Part shown: piece by piece, positions 6,726-16,097 of the stretch
Position numbering within the stretch: position 1 is the stretch's first letter
How the letters are laid out: every line of letters begins with the position of its first letter
Made by a program: the position numbers and the translations under genes
Source: Pseudorhodobacter turbinis
GTDB lineage: Bacteria > Pseudomonadota > Alphaproteobacteria > Rhodobacterales > Rhodobacteraceae
Direction: 5' to 3'
Length of the DNA stretch: 64,000 nucleotides
Assembly (NCBI RefSeq): GCF_005234135.1
Contig: NZ_CP039965.1
Location: 1,116,001-1,180,000 of the forward strand
The notes under the pieces: generated by a model
What the model was told of the DNA's origin: nothing
The model's input: the letters and a program-made list of their open reading frames with translations, nothing else
Databases searched by the model: none

Positions 6726-9464
6726 ATGCAATCCATGAGCGACTATTATTCGGCAGTGCAGCTTCGCGGGGATCATTGGAGCACGTTGCGCCAATCGCTG
6801 GACCAGCTTGCCCGTGAACCCGAAGGCCGCCATGCAAAGGCCACCCGCGCCAAAGTGGTGGAAATGTTCAATGCCTTGGAAACGATCGAGCGGTATTGGG
6901 CCTTTCCCGGCATTCAGTCCTTTGAGCATATGCGCCGGCAGTTTGAAAACGGCCATTTGGCGGATGTTGCCTTTACCGTGCGCCGTGCTGCGCGGGCGTT
7001 AGTGACGGGGGCATATCGGCGCCGCCATATCCCGCTGGACCGCGATATGGATGACAAGGACGAGAATGAGGATGAGGCGATTCTGTCCCCCGATGCGCGG
7101 GCGCTGGCGAAACCTTATTTCGAGGTGATGATTGTCGATGATGTGAACGAGCATCAGGAACGGTGGTTGCGGCAGAACATGGCCTCTATGCGCAGGCCGG
7201 ATGACGCCTTTACCTATGCGCCGGTGGTGGTGCCGACGCTTCAGGATGCGCTGATCGGGGTGCTGTTCAACCACAACATTCAGGCGATTATTGTGCGGCC
7301 CGGCCTGAAAATGGAATCCAAGGTCGATCTGGGTCTTTTGACCCGCTATCTAAAGCTGGCGGGCGGCACCGACGACATCAAGAACATGAGCCCCGAGGAT
7401 TACGGCCCCGAGCTGTGCCGCTTGATTGCCAAAGTGCGCCCCGAACTGGATGCCTATCTGGTCACCGACCGCTCGGTTGAGGAAATCGCGGGGCTGGATT
7501 TGGGGATTTGCCGGCGGGTTTTCTACAATCAGGAAGACTTTATGGAGCTGCATCTGAACATCCTTCGCGGGGTTCAGGCACGCTATAAAACGCCATTTTT
7601 TACGGCCCTAAAGGAATATTCCAAACAGCCGACAGGCGTGTTTCATGCCATGCCGATTAGCCGCGGCAAGTCGATTACGCGCAGCCATTGGATCCAAGAT
7701 ATGGGGGCGTTTTACGGGCCGAATATCTTTATGGCCGAAACCTCTGCCACATCGGGCGGGCTGGATAGTTTGCTGGAACCGCACGGCACGATCAAAGAGG
7801 CGCAGGAACTTGCGGCGCGTGCCTTTGGCGCCAAGCACACCTATTTTTCCACCAATGGCACATCGACCTGCAACAAAATCGTGGTGCAGGCTTTGGTTCG
7901 GCCCGGCGATATCGTTCTGGTGGACCGCGATTGCCACAAATCGCACCATTACGGGATGGTGCTGGCGGGGGCGCAGGTCAGCTATCTCGACAGCTATCCG
8001 CTGAATGAATATTCGATGTATGGCGCGGTGCCCCTGCGCGAAATCAAGCACCGCCTGTTGCAGATGAAGGCCGAGGGCAAGCTTGACCGGGTGCGGATGC
8101 TTTTGCTGACCAACTGCACATTTGATGGCGTGGTTTATAATGTTGAGCGGGTGATGGAGGAATGCCTCGCGATTAAGCCCGATCTGGTGTTTTTGTGGGA
8201 TGAGGCGTGGTTTGCCTTTGCCCGTTTTGGGCCAACCTATCGCCAGCGCACCGGCATGAATGCCGCCAATAACTTCCGCGAACGGCTGCGCACGCCGGAA
8301 CACGCCAAAGCTTATGCCAAACAGCAGGAAAAGCTAGCCGATGCGGATATGGAAAAGCTGCTGAAAACCCGGCTGATCCCGCCGCCGAATGCGCGGGTTC
8401 GGGTCTATACCACGCAATCGACGCATAAAACCCTGACCAGTTTGCGGCAGGGCTCGATGATCCATGTCAACGATCAGGATTTCAAGGGCGAGGTGGAGCA
8501 GGCATTTCATGAAGCCTATATGACCCACACCTCGACCAGCCCAAATTACCAGATCATCGCCAGCCTCGATGTTGGTCGCCGTCAGGTAGAGCTGGAAGGG
8601 TTCGAGTTTGTGCAGCGGCAGGTAGAGGCAGCGATGTCGATGCGCCGTGCGATTGCTTCCCATCCGCTTTTGCAGAAATATTTCAAGGTGTTGAGTGCCG
8701 GCGATATGATCCCTGCCGAATACCGTGAAAGCGGGGTCAGCAGCTATTACGATACCGAGCAGGGCTGGACCGACATCTGGGATTGCTGGGAGCAGGACGA
8801 ATTTGTGCTGGATGCCACGCGGGTTACGCTGGCCGTGGGTGGCACCGGCTGGGATGGCGATACGTTCAAGACCAAGGTTTTGATGGATAAATACGGCATC
8901 CAGATCAACAAGACCTCACGCAATACCGTGTTGTTCATGACCAATATCGGCACCACGCGGTCCTCGGTCGCCTATCTGATCGAGGTGCTGGTCGAGATCG
9001 CCAAGGAACTGGATGAATTGCTCGATGATGCCTCCAAGATGGAGCGGTTGTCATTTGAGCGGCGGGTGAAAAACCTGACGCAGGATTACCCGCCGCTGCC
9101 CGATTTCAGCCGGTTCCATGAGGCATTCCTTAGCCCCGGCAACACCAATGAGGGCGATATCCGCACCGCGTTTTTCCTGAGCTATGATGAAAGCAAATGC
9201 GACTATCTGGAGCTTGACGGTTCCATCAGGCAGGCGATGAAAGAGGGGCGCGATGTGGTTTCGGCCTCCTTCATCATCCCCTATCCGCCGGGGTTTCCGA
9301 TCCTTGTGCCGGGGCAGGTGGTCAGCGAGGAAATCCTTGCCTTTATGCGCGCGCTGGATGTGAATGAAATTCACGGATATCGCCCCGACCTTGGTTTGCG
9401 TGTTTTCACGCCCGAGGCACTTGCCGATCTGACAACAAAAACGACGGCACAAGCCGCAAAATAA
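6726..9464 (+). CDS. PLP-dependent Orn/Lys/Arg decarboxylase-family protein, large form
   Basis: The 912-residue enzyme resembles the fold-type I basic amino-acid decarboxylases (LdcC, SpeF, AdiA). About 135 N-terminal residues have no obvious match. A wing/flavodoxin-like region starts near FEVMIVDDVNEHQ. The PLP domain includes TSATSGG, TNCTFDGVVYN and WDEAWFAF, and the Schiff-base lysine is K568 in QSTHKTLTSLRQGSM. A C-terminal domain ends with IPYPPGFPILVPGQ. Classical enzymes are 710-760 residues long, so this one is clearly larger. The expected reaction is decarboxylation of a basic amino acid to a diamine or agmatine. Specificity is not readable, and other reactions on PLP (transfer, amine conjugation) are possible given the ATP-grasp partner gene. 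Confidence 0.85.
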   Translation: MQSMSDYYSAVQLRGDHWSTLRQSLDQLAREPEGRHAKATRAKVVEMFNALETIERYWAFPGIQSFEHMRRQFENGHLADVAFTVRRAARALVTGAYRRRHIPLDRDMDDKDENEDEAILSPDARALAKPYFEVMIVDDVNEHQERWLRQNMASMRRPDDAFTYAPVVVPTLQDALIGVLFNHNIQAIIVRPGLKMESKVDLGLLTRYLKLAGGTDDIKNMSPEDYGPELCRLIAKVRPELDAYLVTDRSVEEIAGLDLGICRRVFYNQEDFMELHLNILRGVQARYKTPFFTALKEYSKQPTGVFHAMPISRGKSITRSHWIQDMGAFYGPNIFMAETSATSGGLDSLLEPHGTIKEAQELAARAFGAKHTYFSTNGTSTCNKIVVQALVRPGDIVLVDRDCHKSHHYGMVLAGAQVSYLDSYPLNEYSMYGAVPLREIKHRLLQMKAEGKLDRVRMLLLTNCTFDGVVYNVERVMEECLAIKPDLVFLWDEAWFAFARFGPTYRQRTGMNAANNFRERLRTPEHAKAYAKQQEKLADADMEKLLKTRLIPPPNARVRVYTTQSTHKTLTSLRQGSMIHVNDQDFKGEVEQAFHEAYMTHTSTSPNYQIIASLDVGRRQVELEGFEFVQRQVEAAMSMRRAIASHPLLQKYFKVLSAGDMIPAEYRESGVSSYYDTEQGWTDIWDCWEQDEFVLDATRVTLAVGGTGWDGDTFKTKVLMDKYGIQINKTSRNTVLFMTNIGTTRSSVAYLIEVLVEIAKELDELLDDASKMERLSFERRVKNLTQDYPPLPDFSRFHEAFLSPGNTNEGDIRTAFFLSYDESKCDYLELDGSIRQAMKEGRDVVSASFIIPYPPGFPILVPGQVVSEEILAFMRALDVNEIHGYRPDLGLRVFTPEALADLTTKTTAQAAK

Positions 9465-9467
9465 ATC

Positions 9468-9485
9468 GGGGGGCAGATGCCCCCC
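9468..9485 (+). terminator. Short GC hairpin between decarboxylase and ATP-grasp genes
   Basis: A perfect 8-bp stem, GGGGGGCA (9468-9475) with TGCCCCCC (9478-9485), closes a 2-base centre. No T-tract follows. Probably an intercistronic mRNA structure, not a terminator that ends the operon. Confidence 0.45.
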
Positions 9486-9516
9486 ACCGTTTGCCTTTCA
9501 GGGAAGGATCTTACTT

Positions 9517-10977
9517 ATGGCCAAATCGCAGTTGAAGAACATCTCCGAAATCCGCCGCTTTTTTCACCGCAACGAAGACCCGATTTACTTCATCTCGGCG
9601 ACCAACTTTAACCTGTTGGGGATTGATGAGTGGTGCAAGAACTTCAAATATATCTGCTATCTCGATTGCTATGATGGCCGCCATCCGAACGTGTTTTGCC
9701 CGTCCGAACAGCCTCATGCCGAATTCCAGTCGATCGAGGATATCAACAACTATCTGTTGCAGCACAAAGAGGTCATCGACCTTGTAAAGCGGCGCGGCGG
9801 CAAGCCGAAGTTCGTGTTCCTGATGTTTGATGAGGAAACGGAACGGCTGGCAAAAGAGCTGGGTGCCGATGTCTGGTTCCCCAAGGCCAAGCTGCGGACC
9901 AAGATGGACAACAAGATTGAAACCGTGCGGATCGGCAATAAGGCCGGCGTCCCATCGGTGCCGAATGTGCTGGCCGAGGTCAAAAGCTATGACGGGCTGA
10001 AAGCGACCTGCGAAAAGGCGGGGATCGGCAATGATCTTGTGCTGCAATCGGCCTATGGCGACAGCGGCCACACTACGTTTTTCATCAAATCCGAGGCTGA
10101 TTTCCGCCGCCATGAGCATGAGATCATCGGCGAGGGTGAGATCAAGATCATGAAGCGGATCGATTGCCGCGGCTCGGCGATTGAGGGATGCGTGACCAAG
10201 CAAGGCACCATCGTTGGCCCGCTGATGACGGAACTGGTGGGTTTCAAAGAGCTGACGCCTTATCGCGGCGGTTGGTGTGGCAATGAGATCCTGTCCACCG
10301 CCTTCCCGCCCAAGGTGCGTCAAAAAGCGCGTGACCTGACCTTCAAGTTCGGGGAACAACTGCGCAAGGAAGGGTATCGTGGCTATTTTGAGCTGGATTT
10401 CCTGATCGACAAGAAGACCGGTGATCTGTGGTTGGGGGAGCTGAACCCGCGCATCACCGGCTGTTCGTCGATGACCAATCACGCGGCCTTTGCCCATGCG
10501 GATGCGCCGTTGTTCCTGTTCCATCTGCTTGAATTTGCAAAGAAACCGTTTGATCTGGACGTGGCAGAGCTGAACTCACGTTGGGCCAATCCAGATATGA
10601 TCGACAGCTGGTCGCAGATGGTGATCAAGCACACCGATGACAGCGTGGATATCATCACCGAGGCGCCACAAACCGGCATCTATAAGATGCTGGAGGATGG
10701 GCGCGTGGTCTATGACCGTTTTGATTATCACCGCCGCGCCGTGGAAAGCGAGAACGAGGCCTTTTTCCTGCGCATCCAAAAGCCGGGGGATTACCGCTAT
10801 GAAGGGGCCGATCTGGGCATTCTGGTGACGCGCGGGCGGTCCATGACCTCTGGTTTCCAGATGAACGAGCGGGCAAAGAAATGGGTGCATGGCATTAAAA
10901 ATGCGTTCCACGCCAAACCGCTGCCGGTGGCCGAGGCGGGGCCTGCGCTGGCCGATCCGGCCTTCAAGTTCCTGTAA
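9517..10977 (+). CDS. ATP-grasp domain ligase (biotin carboxylase-like fold)
   Basis: The 486-residue cytoplasmic protein has an ATP-grasp core at about residues 130-340. It shows VLQSAYGDSGHTTFF (glycine-rich ATP loop) and the Mg-binding stretch GELNPRITGCSSMTN. ATP-grasp enzymes activate a carboxylate as acyl phosphate and join it to an amine, thiol or carbon. Automatic pipelines often call such proteins biotin carboxylase, but no biotin carrier or carboxyltransferase gene is nearby. That makes a carboxylate-amine ligase the better guess. It sits between the decarboxylase and the C45 hydrolase genes, so the decarboxylase product could be its amine substrate. The start has the SD AGGGAAGGA. 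Confidence 0.8.
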   Translation: MAKSQLKNISEIRRFFHRNEDPIYFISATNFNLLGIDEWCKNFKYICYLDCYDGRHPNVFCPSEQPHAEFQSIEDINNYLLQHKEVIDLVKRRGGKPKFVFLMFDEETERLAKELGADVWFPKAKLRTKMDNKIETVRIGNKAGVPSVPNVLAEVKSYDGLKATCEKAGIGNDLVLQSAYGDSGHTTFFIKSEADFRRHEHEIIGEGEIKIMKRIDCRGSAIEGCVTKQGTIVGPLMTELVGFKELTPYRGGWCGNEILSTAFPPKVRQKARDLTFKFGEQLRKEGYRGYFELDFLIDKKTGDLWLGELNPRITGCSSMTNHAAFAHADAPLFLFHLLEFAKKPFDLDVAELNSRWANPDMIDSWSQMVIKHTDDSVDIITEAPQTGIYKMLEDGRVVYDRFDYHRRAVESENEAFFLRIQKPGDYRYEGADLGILVTRGRSMTSGFQMNERAKKWVHGIKNAFHAKPLPVAEAGPALADPAFKFL

Positions 10978-10998
10978 TGACCTGCTAGGCGCGGTGTG

Positions 10999-11979
10999 AT
11001 GGAACTTTTATGGCGCGCAATTTCGGAACCTGAGCTTGGCCCTAAATGGGCCACGCTTTTTCAGGAATATTGGCCGGATTATCAACGTTGGTGGCTGCGT
11101 GAGGGGCTGGATGCGCGCGCGACCTATTGGGAAAGCCGCAAGGCCCTGACCGCCCATATGCCCGAGATCCTGCCGATCTATGACCAGCTTTGTGAACTTG
11201 CGGGCGGGGGCGATCTTGCGGCGCGGTTCTTGTCATTTCACAATCCGCCACCCTATCTTTCGGGATGCTCTCAGGCGATCTGGCAAGGGGCTGACCCGAT
11301 GCTGGTGCGCAATTATGATTATGCACCGCAAGCCTTTGACCGGTTGGTTCTGCATACCGCGTGGCAGGGCCGGCGCGTTATGGGCACATCCGACGGGCTT
11401 TGGGGGCTGGTTGACGGTATCAATGATGCCGGGCTTGCGGTGTCCTTGACCTTTGGCGGGCGGCGGGTTGTGGGCACCGGCTTTGGCGTGCCGTTGATTT
11501 TGCGCTATGTGCTGCAAACCTGCACCACGGCAGAACAAGCGGCCACAGCGCTGGCCCGTATTCCAACGCATATGAGCTATAACGTCACCGTGCTTGATGC
11601 CAAGCGCAAGTTTCGGACCGTGTTTATGGCCCCTGACCGTCCCGCCCAAATTACCCATGCGGCGGTGGCAACCAATCATCAAGAGCGTGTCGAATGGGAC
11701 GCCCATGCGCGAATGACCGCCACGGTGGAACGCGAACGGTTTTTGCTGCAACGACTTACCCTTCATATTGAACCGCAAGGGAAATTTATCAACGCATTTT
11801 TGAAGCCGCCGATCTATTCGACGGCCTTTGATCGCGGGTTCGGCACGCTTTACACCGCTGTCTACCGCCCCAGACGCCGCAGCATGGCGCTGCATTGGCC
11901 CAAGGCGGTTTGGCCGCTATCGCTGGATGATTTTCAAGAAGGTCACCGGATGATCTATACCCCGGAAACGGCCGCTTAG
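10999..11979 (+). CDS. C45-family autoproteolytic acyltransferase/hydrolase (Ntn fold)
   Basis: The 326-residue protein resembles isopenicillin N acyltransferase and related C45 Ntn-hydrolases. These self-cleave before a cysteine that becomes the N-terminal nucleophile. The candidate is C90 in LSGCSQAIWQG, followed by the typical VRNYDY and later GLVDGINDAGLAVSLTFGG. Members hydrolyse or transfer acyl groups on amides. I start at ATG 10999 rather than the adjacent GTG at 10996. It is the last plus-strand gene of the cluster, and its stop overlaps the convergent CMD gene by four bases (11976-11979). Paired with an ATP-grasp ligase gene, it could reverse or edit an amide bond. Confidence 0.8.
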   Translation: MELLWRAISEPELGPKWATLFQEYWPDYQRWWLREGLDARATYWESRKALTAHMPEILPIYDQLCELAGGGDLAARFLSFHNPPPYLSGCSQAIWQGADPMLVRNYDYAPQAFDRLVLHTAWQGRRVMGTSDGLWGLVDGINDAGLAVSLTFGGRRVVGTGFGVPLILRYVLQTCTTAEQAATALARIPTHMSYNVTVLDAKRKFRTVFMAPDRPAQITHAAVATNHQERVEWDAHARMTATVERERFLLQRLTLHIEPQGKFINAFLKPPIYSTAFDRGFGTLYTAVYRPRRRSMALHWPKAVWPLSLDDFQEGHRMIYTPETAA

Positions 11980-12515
11980 GGCAGCGGGTGTTCTTCCATT
12001 TCAGCCGCGATGGCGGGGTCTATTGGCGTGTCATAGGTCTGCAAAAGATAGCCCAGAACCGAATAGAAACCGACGGTGGCAATCAGGTCGATCACGGCTT
12101 CGCGCCCGATGGCGGCGGCCAGTTCGGCCTCTTGTTCGGGGGCAAGGCGTTTGTCATCCATCAGCGCATCGACGGCGCGGACGATCAGCCCGTCTTCGCC
12201 CTCGGGCATGTCGCGGATCGCGGCGATGCGGGTATCATCCATGCCAAGGGTGCGCGCCCGGCTAACATGATGCGCCCATTCATAGGCAGAGCCCAAGCGC
12301 AGGCCGGCCCGCAAAATCACCACCTCGGAACGGATCGGGCCAAGGCGGCTGTCCTTGACGATATGTTGGCGCAAAGGGGCCCAAGCGCGCAGCAAATCGG
12401 GGTGATGCGCCATCGTGCGGTAGACATTCAACGCGCCGGCGAAACCATTGCGCAGGTCGGTGATGCTGTCGGGCCAGTCGGCATCGGTGACGGGCGGGCA
12501 GGGGGATTTGGTCAT
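11976..12515 (-). CDS. Carboxymuconolactone decarboxylase (CMD) family protein
   Basis: This 179-residue all-helical protein has the CMD signature EVVILRAGLRLGSAYEWAHH. The AhpD-type C-x2-C pair is absent; instead the E-W-x-x-H pattern typical of the decarboxylase-like branch is present. The real activity of most members is unknown; some are decarboxylases, others peroxidase-like. It lies 11 bases downstream of the aminotransferase gene on the same strand, so the two probably form an operon. That operon converges on the transporter/amide cluster. Confidence 0.82.
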   Translation of the reverse strand: MTKSPCPPVTDADWPDSITDLRNGFAGALNVYRTMAHHPDLLRAWAPLRQHIVKDSRLGPIRSEVVILRAGLRLGSAYEWAHHVSRARTLGMDDTRIAAIRDMPEGEDGLIVRAVDALMDDKRLAPEQEAELAAAIGREAVIDLIATVGFYSVLGYLLQTYDTPIDPAIAAEMEEHPLP

Positions 12516-12526
12516 GGGTTCGGCCT

Positions 12527-13855
12527 TTAGTTATGTGCTGTGACGTCATTTATCGCGGCGGCGATCCGGTCAACGATCTGGTCGATATCGTGGGGGGTGC
12601 AAATATAGGGCGGGGCCAAAAGCACATGGTCGCCATGCACCCCGTCAATCGTGCCGCCCATTGGATAGCACAAAAGCCCGCGCGCGATAGCGGCTTTTTT
12701 GATCTTGGCGTAGGTTTTTAGCTTGGGATCAAAGGGGTCTTTGCTGTCCTTGTCTGCGACAATCTCAATCCCGCGGAACAGGCCCCGACCGCGGATATCG
12801 CCGACATATGGGGATTGGCCAAGCGCTGTCTCCAGCCCCGATTGCAGGCGGTCGCCCATGGCGTTGACATGCGCCATCATGCCGTCGCGGGTTAAAATTT
12901 CGACGACCTTATTGGCCGCAGCGGCGGCGATGGGATGGCCGATATAGGTATGCCCATGCTGGAACAGGCCCGATCCATCGCGAAACGCCGCAAAGATTTT
13001 GCGCGACAAAAGCACCGCGCCGATGGGCTGAAAGCCGCCGCCCAAGCCTTTGGCGATGGTCACCAGATCGGGCACAACGCCTTCTTGTTCAAAGGCAAAG
13101 ATTGTGCCGGTCCGGCCCATGCCGCACATCACCTCATCCAAAATCAGCAAAATACCGTGGCGGTCGCAAATCTCGCGGATGCGTTTAAAATAGCCCTCTA
13201 CGGCCGGCACGGCGCCCAAGGTGGCCCCGACAACAGGTTCGGCAACAAAGGCCATCACCTGATCGGCGCCGAGTTCCTGGATTTTCGCTTCCAGCTCATC
13301 GGCCAGACGGGCGGCGTATTGGGCGTGGGTTTCGCCGGTTTGTAGGTCGCGGTAGGCATAGCAGGGGGAGACATGGTGCGTTTCGGGCAGGATCGGCTGG
13401 AACTGGGCGCGGCGCATCGCATTGCCGCCAGTGGCCAGCGCGCCGATGGTGTTGCCGTGATAGCTTTGCCGCCGCGCGATGATGTGGCGGCGCTGCGGTT
13501 GGCCGATTTCCACGAAATACTGCCGTGCCATTTTCAGGGCCGCCTCTACCGCCTCGGACCCGCCCGAGACGAGATAGACATGGTCCAAGCTGTCGGGGGC
13601 AAGGGCGGTCAGCCGCTGGGCCAGTTCCTCGGCCACATCCGTGGTGAAAAAGGAGGTATGGGCATAGGAAATGGCGTTCATCTGCGTGGTCATCGCGGCT
13701 AGAACCTCGGGGTGGTTATGCCCAAGACAGCTGACCGCCGCCCCGCCGGACCCGTCAATATAGGCGCGCCCGTCACTATCGGTGATGGTGACGCCCTGAC
13801 CGGAAACAGCGCGCGGAAGGGTGGCGCCAATTGTGCGATGAAGGAGTTTTGTCAT
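12527..13855 (-). CDS. Class III aminotransferase (aspartate aminotransferase family)
   Basis: The 442-residue fold-type I PLP enzyme shows the expected landmarks: SGGSEAVEAALKMARQY, SYHGNTIGALATGG, LILDEVMCGMGRTG and the PLP lysine in DLVTIAKGLGGGFQPIG. Family members move an omega-amino group (GABA, beta-alanine, diamines, ornithine) to pyruvate or 2-oxoglutarate. I use ATG 13855, preceded by a GGGAAACC SD; the longer reading to 13939 adds an unlikely N-terminal tail. Next to a basic amino-acid decarboxylase cluster, a diamine or omega-amino acid substrate is a reasonable guess, though unproven. Confidence 0.88.
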   Translation of the reverse strand: MTKLLHRTIGATLPRAVSGQGVTITDSDGRAYIDGSGGAAVSCLGHNHPEVLAAMTTQMNAISYAHTSFFTTDVAEELAQRLTALAPDSLDHVYLVSGGSEAVEAALKMARQYFVEIGQPQRRHIIARRQSYHGNTIGALATGGNAMRRAQFQPILPETHHVSPCYAYRDLQTGETHAQYAARLADELEAKIQELGADQVMAFVAEPVVGATLGAVPAVEGYFKRIREICDRHGILLILDEVMCGMGRTGTIFAFEQEGVVPDLVTIAKGLGGGFQPIGAVLLSRKIFAAFRDGSGLFQHGHTYIGHPIAAAAANKVVEILTRDGMMAHVNAMGDRLQSGLETALGQSPYVGDIRGRGLFRGIEIVADKDSKDPFDPKLKTYAKIKKAAIARGLLCYPMGGTIDGVHGDHVLLAPPYICTPHDIDQIVDRIAAAINDVTAHN

Positions 13856-14253
13856 TTCGGTTTCCCGCTTGATGAGGATGTTGGAATCACGCTGCATATA
13901 TTGTGGTGCAAAACACAGATATTGCAACAAGTGTTTCATGTAGTGCTATTGAGATACAATCGTTTCCTGAAGATCCGAAAATTTGCCGCGCTATGTGACA
14001 TGCTTGCCACCCGCAACACCCCCGCCGCCCAAGGGGCGTTGCAGCAGCGCCGCCAACCTTTTAAGGCGCTGGGCAGCCATGCCGGCGGGGGAATCATGTG
14101 GCGGATAATTGCCGTTCCATCCGAGGGGCTGTCATTGCGAGGGCTGTCACCGCATGCAACTATGCGCCTTAATTGTTCCGTAATATCGGCTGATTTCGAT
14201 ATTACCTATTCGATCAAAGGCCGGATCGGCCAGAACTGAAAGTGAGTTAACCA
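13856..14253. other. Divergent intergenic region (aminotransferase / rfbA)
   Basis: About 400 bases without a convincing gene. Near the aminotransferase end there is an imperfect inverted repeat (ATATTGTG at 13898-13905, CACAGATAT at 13914-13922). Near rfbA there is a perfect 9-bp inverted repeat, listed separately. Both could be operators. I found no tRNA or small RNA here. Confidence 0.45.
14180..14205. promoter_or_regulatory. Perfect 9-bp inverted repeat upstream of rfbA
   Basis: GTAATATCG (14180-14188) and CGATATTAC (14197-14205) are separated by 8 bases and lie 48 bases before the rfbA start. AT-rich, symmetric and well placed for an operator or a 5' leader hairpin. The protein that would bind it is not identifiable here. 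Confidence 0.4.
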
Positions 14254-15129
14254 ATGACGCAACGCAAAGGTATCATTCTTGCCGGTGGATCGGGCACGCG
14301 GCTTTACCCTGTTACCATCGGGGTATCAAAGCAGTTGCTGCCGATCTATGATAAGCCGATGGTCTATTACCCTTTGTCGGTGTTGATGCTGGCCGGCATC
14401 CGCGAAATTGCGATCATCACCACGCCACAAGATCAGGATCAGTTCATCCGTACCTTGGGGGATGGCAGCCAATGGGGGTTGAGCCTGACTTATATTGAGC
14501 AACCTTCGCCGGACGGGTTGGCGCAAGCCTACATTCTGGCTGAGGACTTTTTGGACGGTGCACCCTCGGCGATGGTGCTGGGCGATAACATCTTCTTTGG
14601 GCACGCCCTGCCTGAGGCATTGCTGGCGGCGGATGATCTGGCGACGGGCGGTACTGTCTTTGGCTATCACGTGGCCGATCCGGAGCGTTATGGCGTGGTT
14701 GATTTCGACGCTGATGGTGTGGTGCGCGGCATCATTGAAAAACCTGCGGTTCCGCCTTCCAATTACGCGGTGACAGGGCTTTACTTCCTTGACGGTTCCG
14801 CCCCTGAACGCGCCCGCAAAGTGCAGCCATCGGCTCGTGGAGAGCTGGAAATTACCTCGCTATTGGAAAGCTACCTTGCAGACGGGATTTTGAACGTCCA
14901 GCAATTGGGTCGTGGCTATGCATGGCTTGATACCGGAACCCATGCCAGCTTGCTGGATGCGGGAAATTTCGTGCGTACCCTGTCCGAGCGTCAGGGAATG
15001 CAGGTTGGCAGCCCCGATGAGATCGCTTATTCTCATGGCTGGATCAGCGCCAAACAGCTTAGCGATCGCGGCGCCGCTTTTGGCAAAAACCAATATGGGC
15101 AACATCTGAAAAGCCTCGCGAAAGAATAA
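14254..15129 (+). CDS. rfbA: Glucose-1-phosphate thymidylyltransferase (RmlA)
   Basis: The 291-residue nucleotidyltransferase has the signature GIILAGGSGTRLYPVTIGVS, then KQLLPIYDKPMVYYPLSVLM. It makes dTDP-glucose from dTTP and glucose-1-phosphate, the first step of dTDP-rhamnose and related sugars for surface polysaccharide. The length matches RmlA. No rmlB, rmlC or rmlD gene is in this window; the next genes are cysD and cysNC, 38 bases downstream on the same strand. That pairing is odd and discussed as a finding. Confidence 0.93.
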   Translation: MTQRKGIILAGGSGTRLYPVTIGVSKQLLPIYDKPMVYYPLSVLMLAGIREIAIITTPQDQDQFIRTLGDGSQWGLSLTYIEQPSPDGLAQAYILAEDFLDGAPSAMVLGDNIFFGHALPEALLAADDLATGGTVFGYHVADPERYGVVDFDADGVVRGIIEKPAVPPSNYAVTGLYFLDGSAPERARKVQPSARGELEITSLLESYLADGILNVQQLGRGYAWLDTGTHASLLDAGNFVRTLSERQGMQVGSPDEIAYSHGWISAKQLSDRGAAFGKNQYGQHLKSLAKE

Positions 15130-15167
15130 GCCTGCAACCTCCCGTTTCGAATTAGAGGGCCTAGCCT

Positions 15168-16097
15168 GTGACCAGCACTGTTGAAAACGTGATGCCATCC
15201 GACTCCCTGACCCACCTTCAGCGGTTGGAGGCAGAAAGTATCCACATCATGCGTGAGGTTGTGGCAACGGCCGAAAACCCAGTGATGCTCTATTCGGTGG
15301 GCAAAGATAGCGCCTGTATGCTGCATCTGGCGAAAAAGGCGTTTTATCCGGCGCCCCCGCCCTTTCCCCTGCTGCATGTCGATACAACCTGGAAATTCCA
15401 AGAGATGTACAAGCTGCGCGAAAAGGCGGCGGCGGATGCGGGGATGGAATTGCTGGTCTATCAAAACCCCGAGGCGGTGGAAAAGGGGATCAACCCCTTT
15501 GATCACGGATCACTGCACACCGATATGTGGAAGACCGACGGGCTGAAACAGGCATTGACCAAATACGGGTTTGATGTGGCCTTTGGTGGTGCCCGCCGCG
15601 ATGAGGAAAAATCCCGCGCCAAGGAACGGATCCTGTCGTTCCGCTCGGCCTCTCATCGGTGGGACCCAAAGCAGCAGCGCCCCGAGCTGTGGAAGCTCTA
15701 TAACACCCGCAAGGCTAAGGGCGAAAGCATCCGTGCCTTTCCGCTGTCAAACTGGACAGAGTTGGATATCTGGCAATATATCCACTTGGAAAACATCGAG
15801 ATTGTGCCGCTTTATTTTGCTGCCCCGCGTCCGGTGGTGGATCGTGGCGGGATGTTGATTATGGTGGATGATGAACGGATGCCATTGCTGGAAGGTGAGG
15901 TGCCGATGATGCGCTCGGTCCGGTTCCGCACCTTGGGATGTTATCCTTTGACCGGCGCGGTTGAAAGCACGGCGGCGACATTGCCCGAGGTTATTCAGGA
16001 AATGCTGCTGACCACCACGTCGGAACGGCAGGGCCGCGCGATTGACCACGATCAATCCGCCAGCATGGAAAAGAAGAAGCAAGAGGGGTATTTCTGA
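15168..16097 (+). CDS. cysD: Sulfate adenylyltransferase subunit 2 (CysD)
   Basis: The 309-residue PP-loop ATPase has the motif [20 protein letters not shown]. With CysN it makes adenosine 5'-phosphosulfate from sulfate and ATP, GTP hydrolysis by CysN driving the reaction. I choose GTG 15168 because AGAGGG lies 9 bases before it; ATG 15192 is an alternative that would remove eight residues. The stop TGA shares one base with the cysNC start (16097), so translation is coupled. Confidence 0.94.
   Translation: MTSTVENVMPSDSLTHLQRLEAESIHIMREVVATAENPVMLYSVGKDSACMLHLAKKAFYPAPPPFPLLHVDTTWKFQEMYKLREKAAADAGMELLVYQNPEAVEKGINPFDHGSLHTDMWKTDGLKQALTKYGFDVAFGGARRDEEKSRAKERILSFRSASHRWDPKQQRPELWKLYNTRKAKGESIRAFPLSNWTELDIWQYIHLENIEIVPLYFAAPRPVVDRGGMLIMVDDERMPLLEGEVPMMRSVRFRTLGCYPLTGAVESTAATLPEVIQEMLLTTTSERQGRAIDHDQSASMEKKKQEGYF

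Noticed and set aside
9511..10524. 337-codon minus-strand frame opposite the ATP-grasp gene
   Set aside because: Shadow frame; it overlaps a gene with clear ATP-grasp motifs.
13712..14239. Plus-strand frame of 175 codons reaching into the rfbA promoter region
   Set aside because: It begins antisense to the aminotransferase gene and has no recognisable domain or ribosome binding site.
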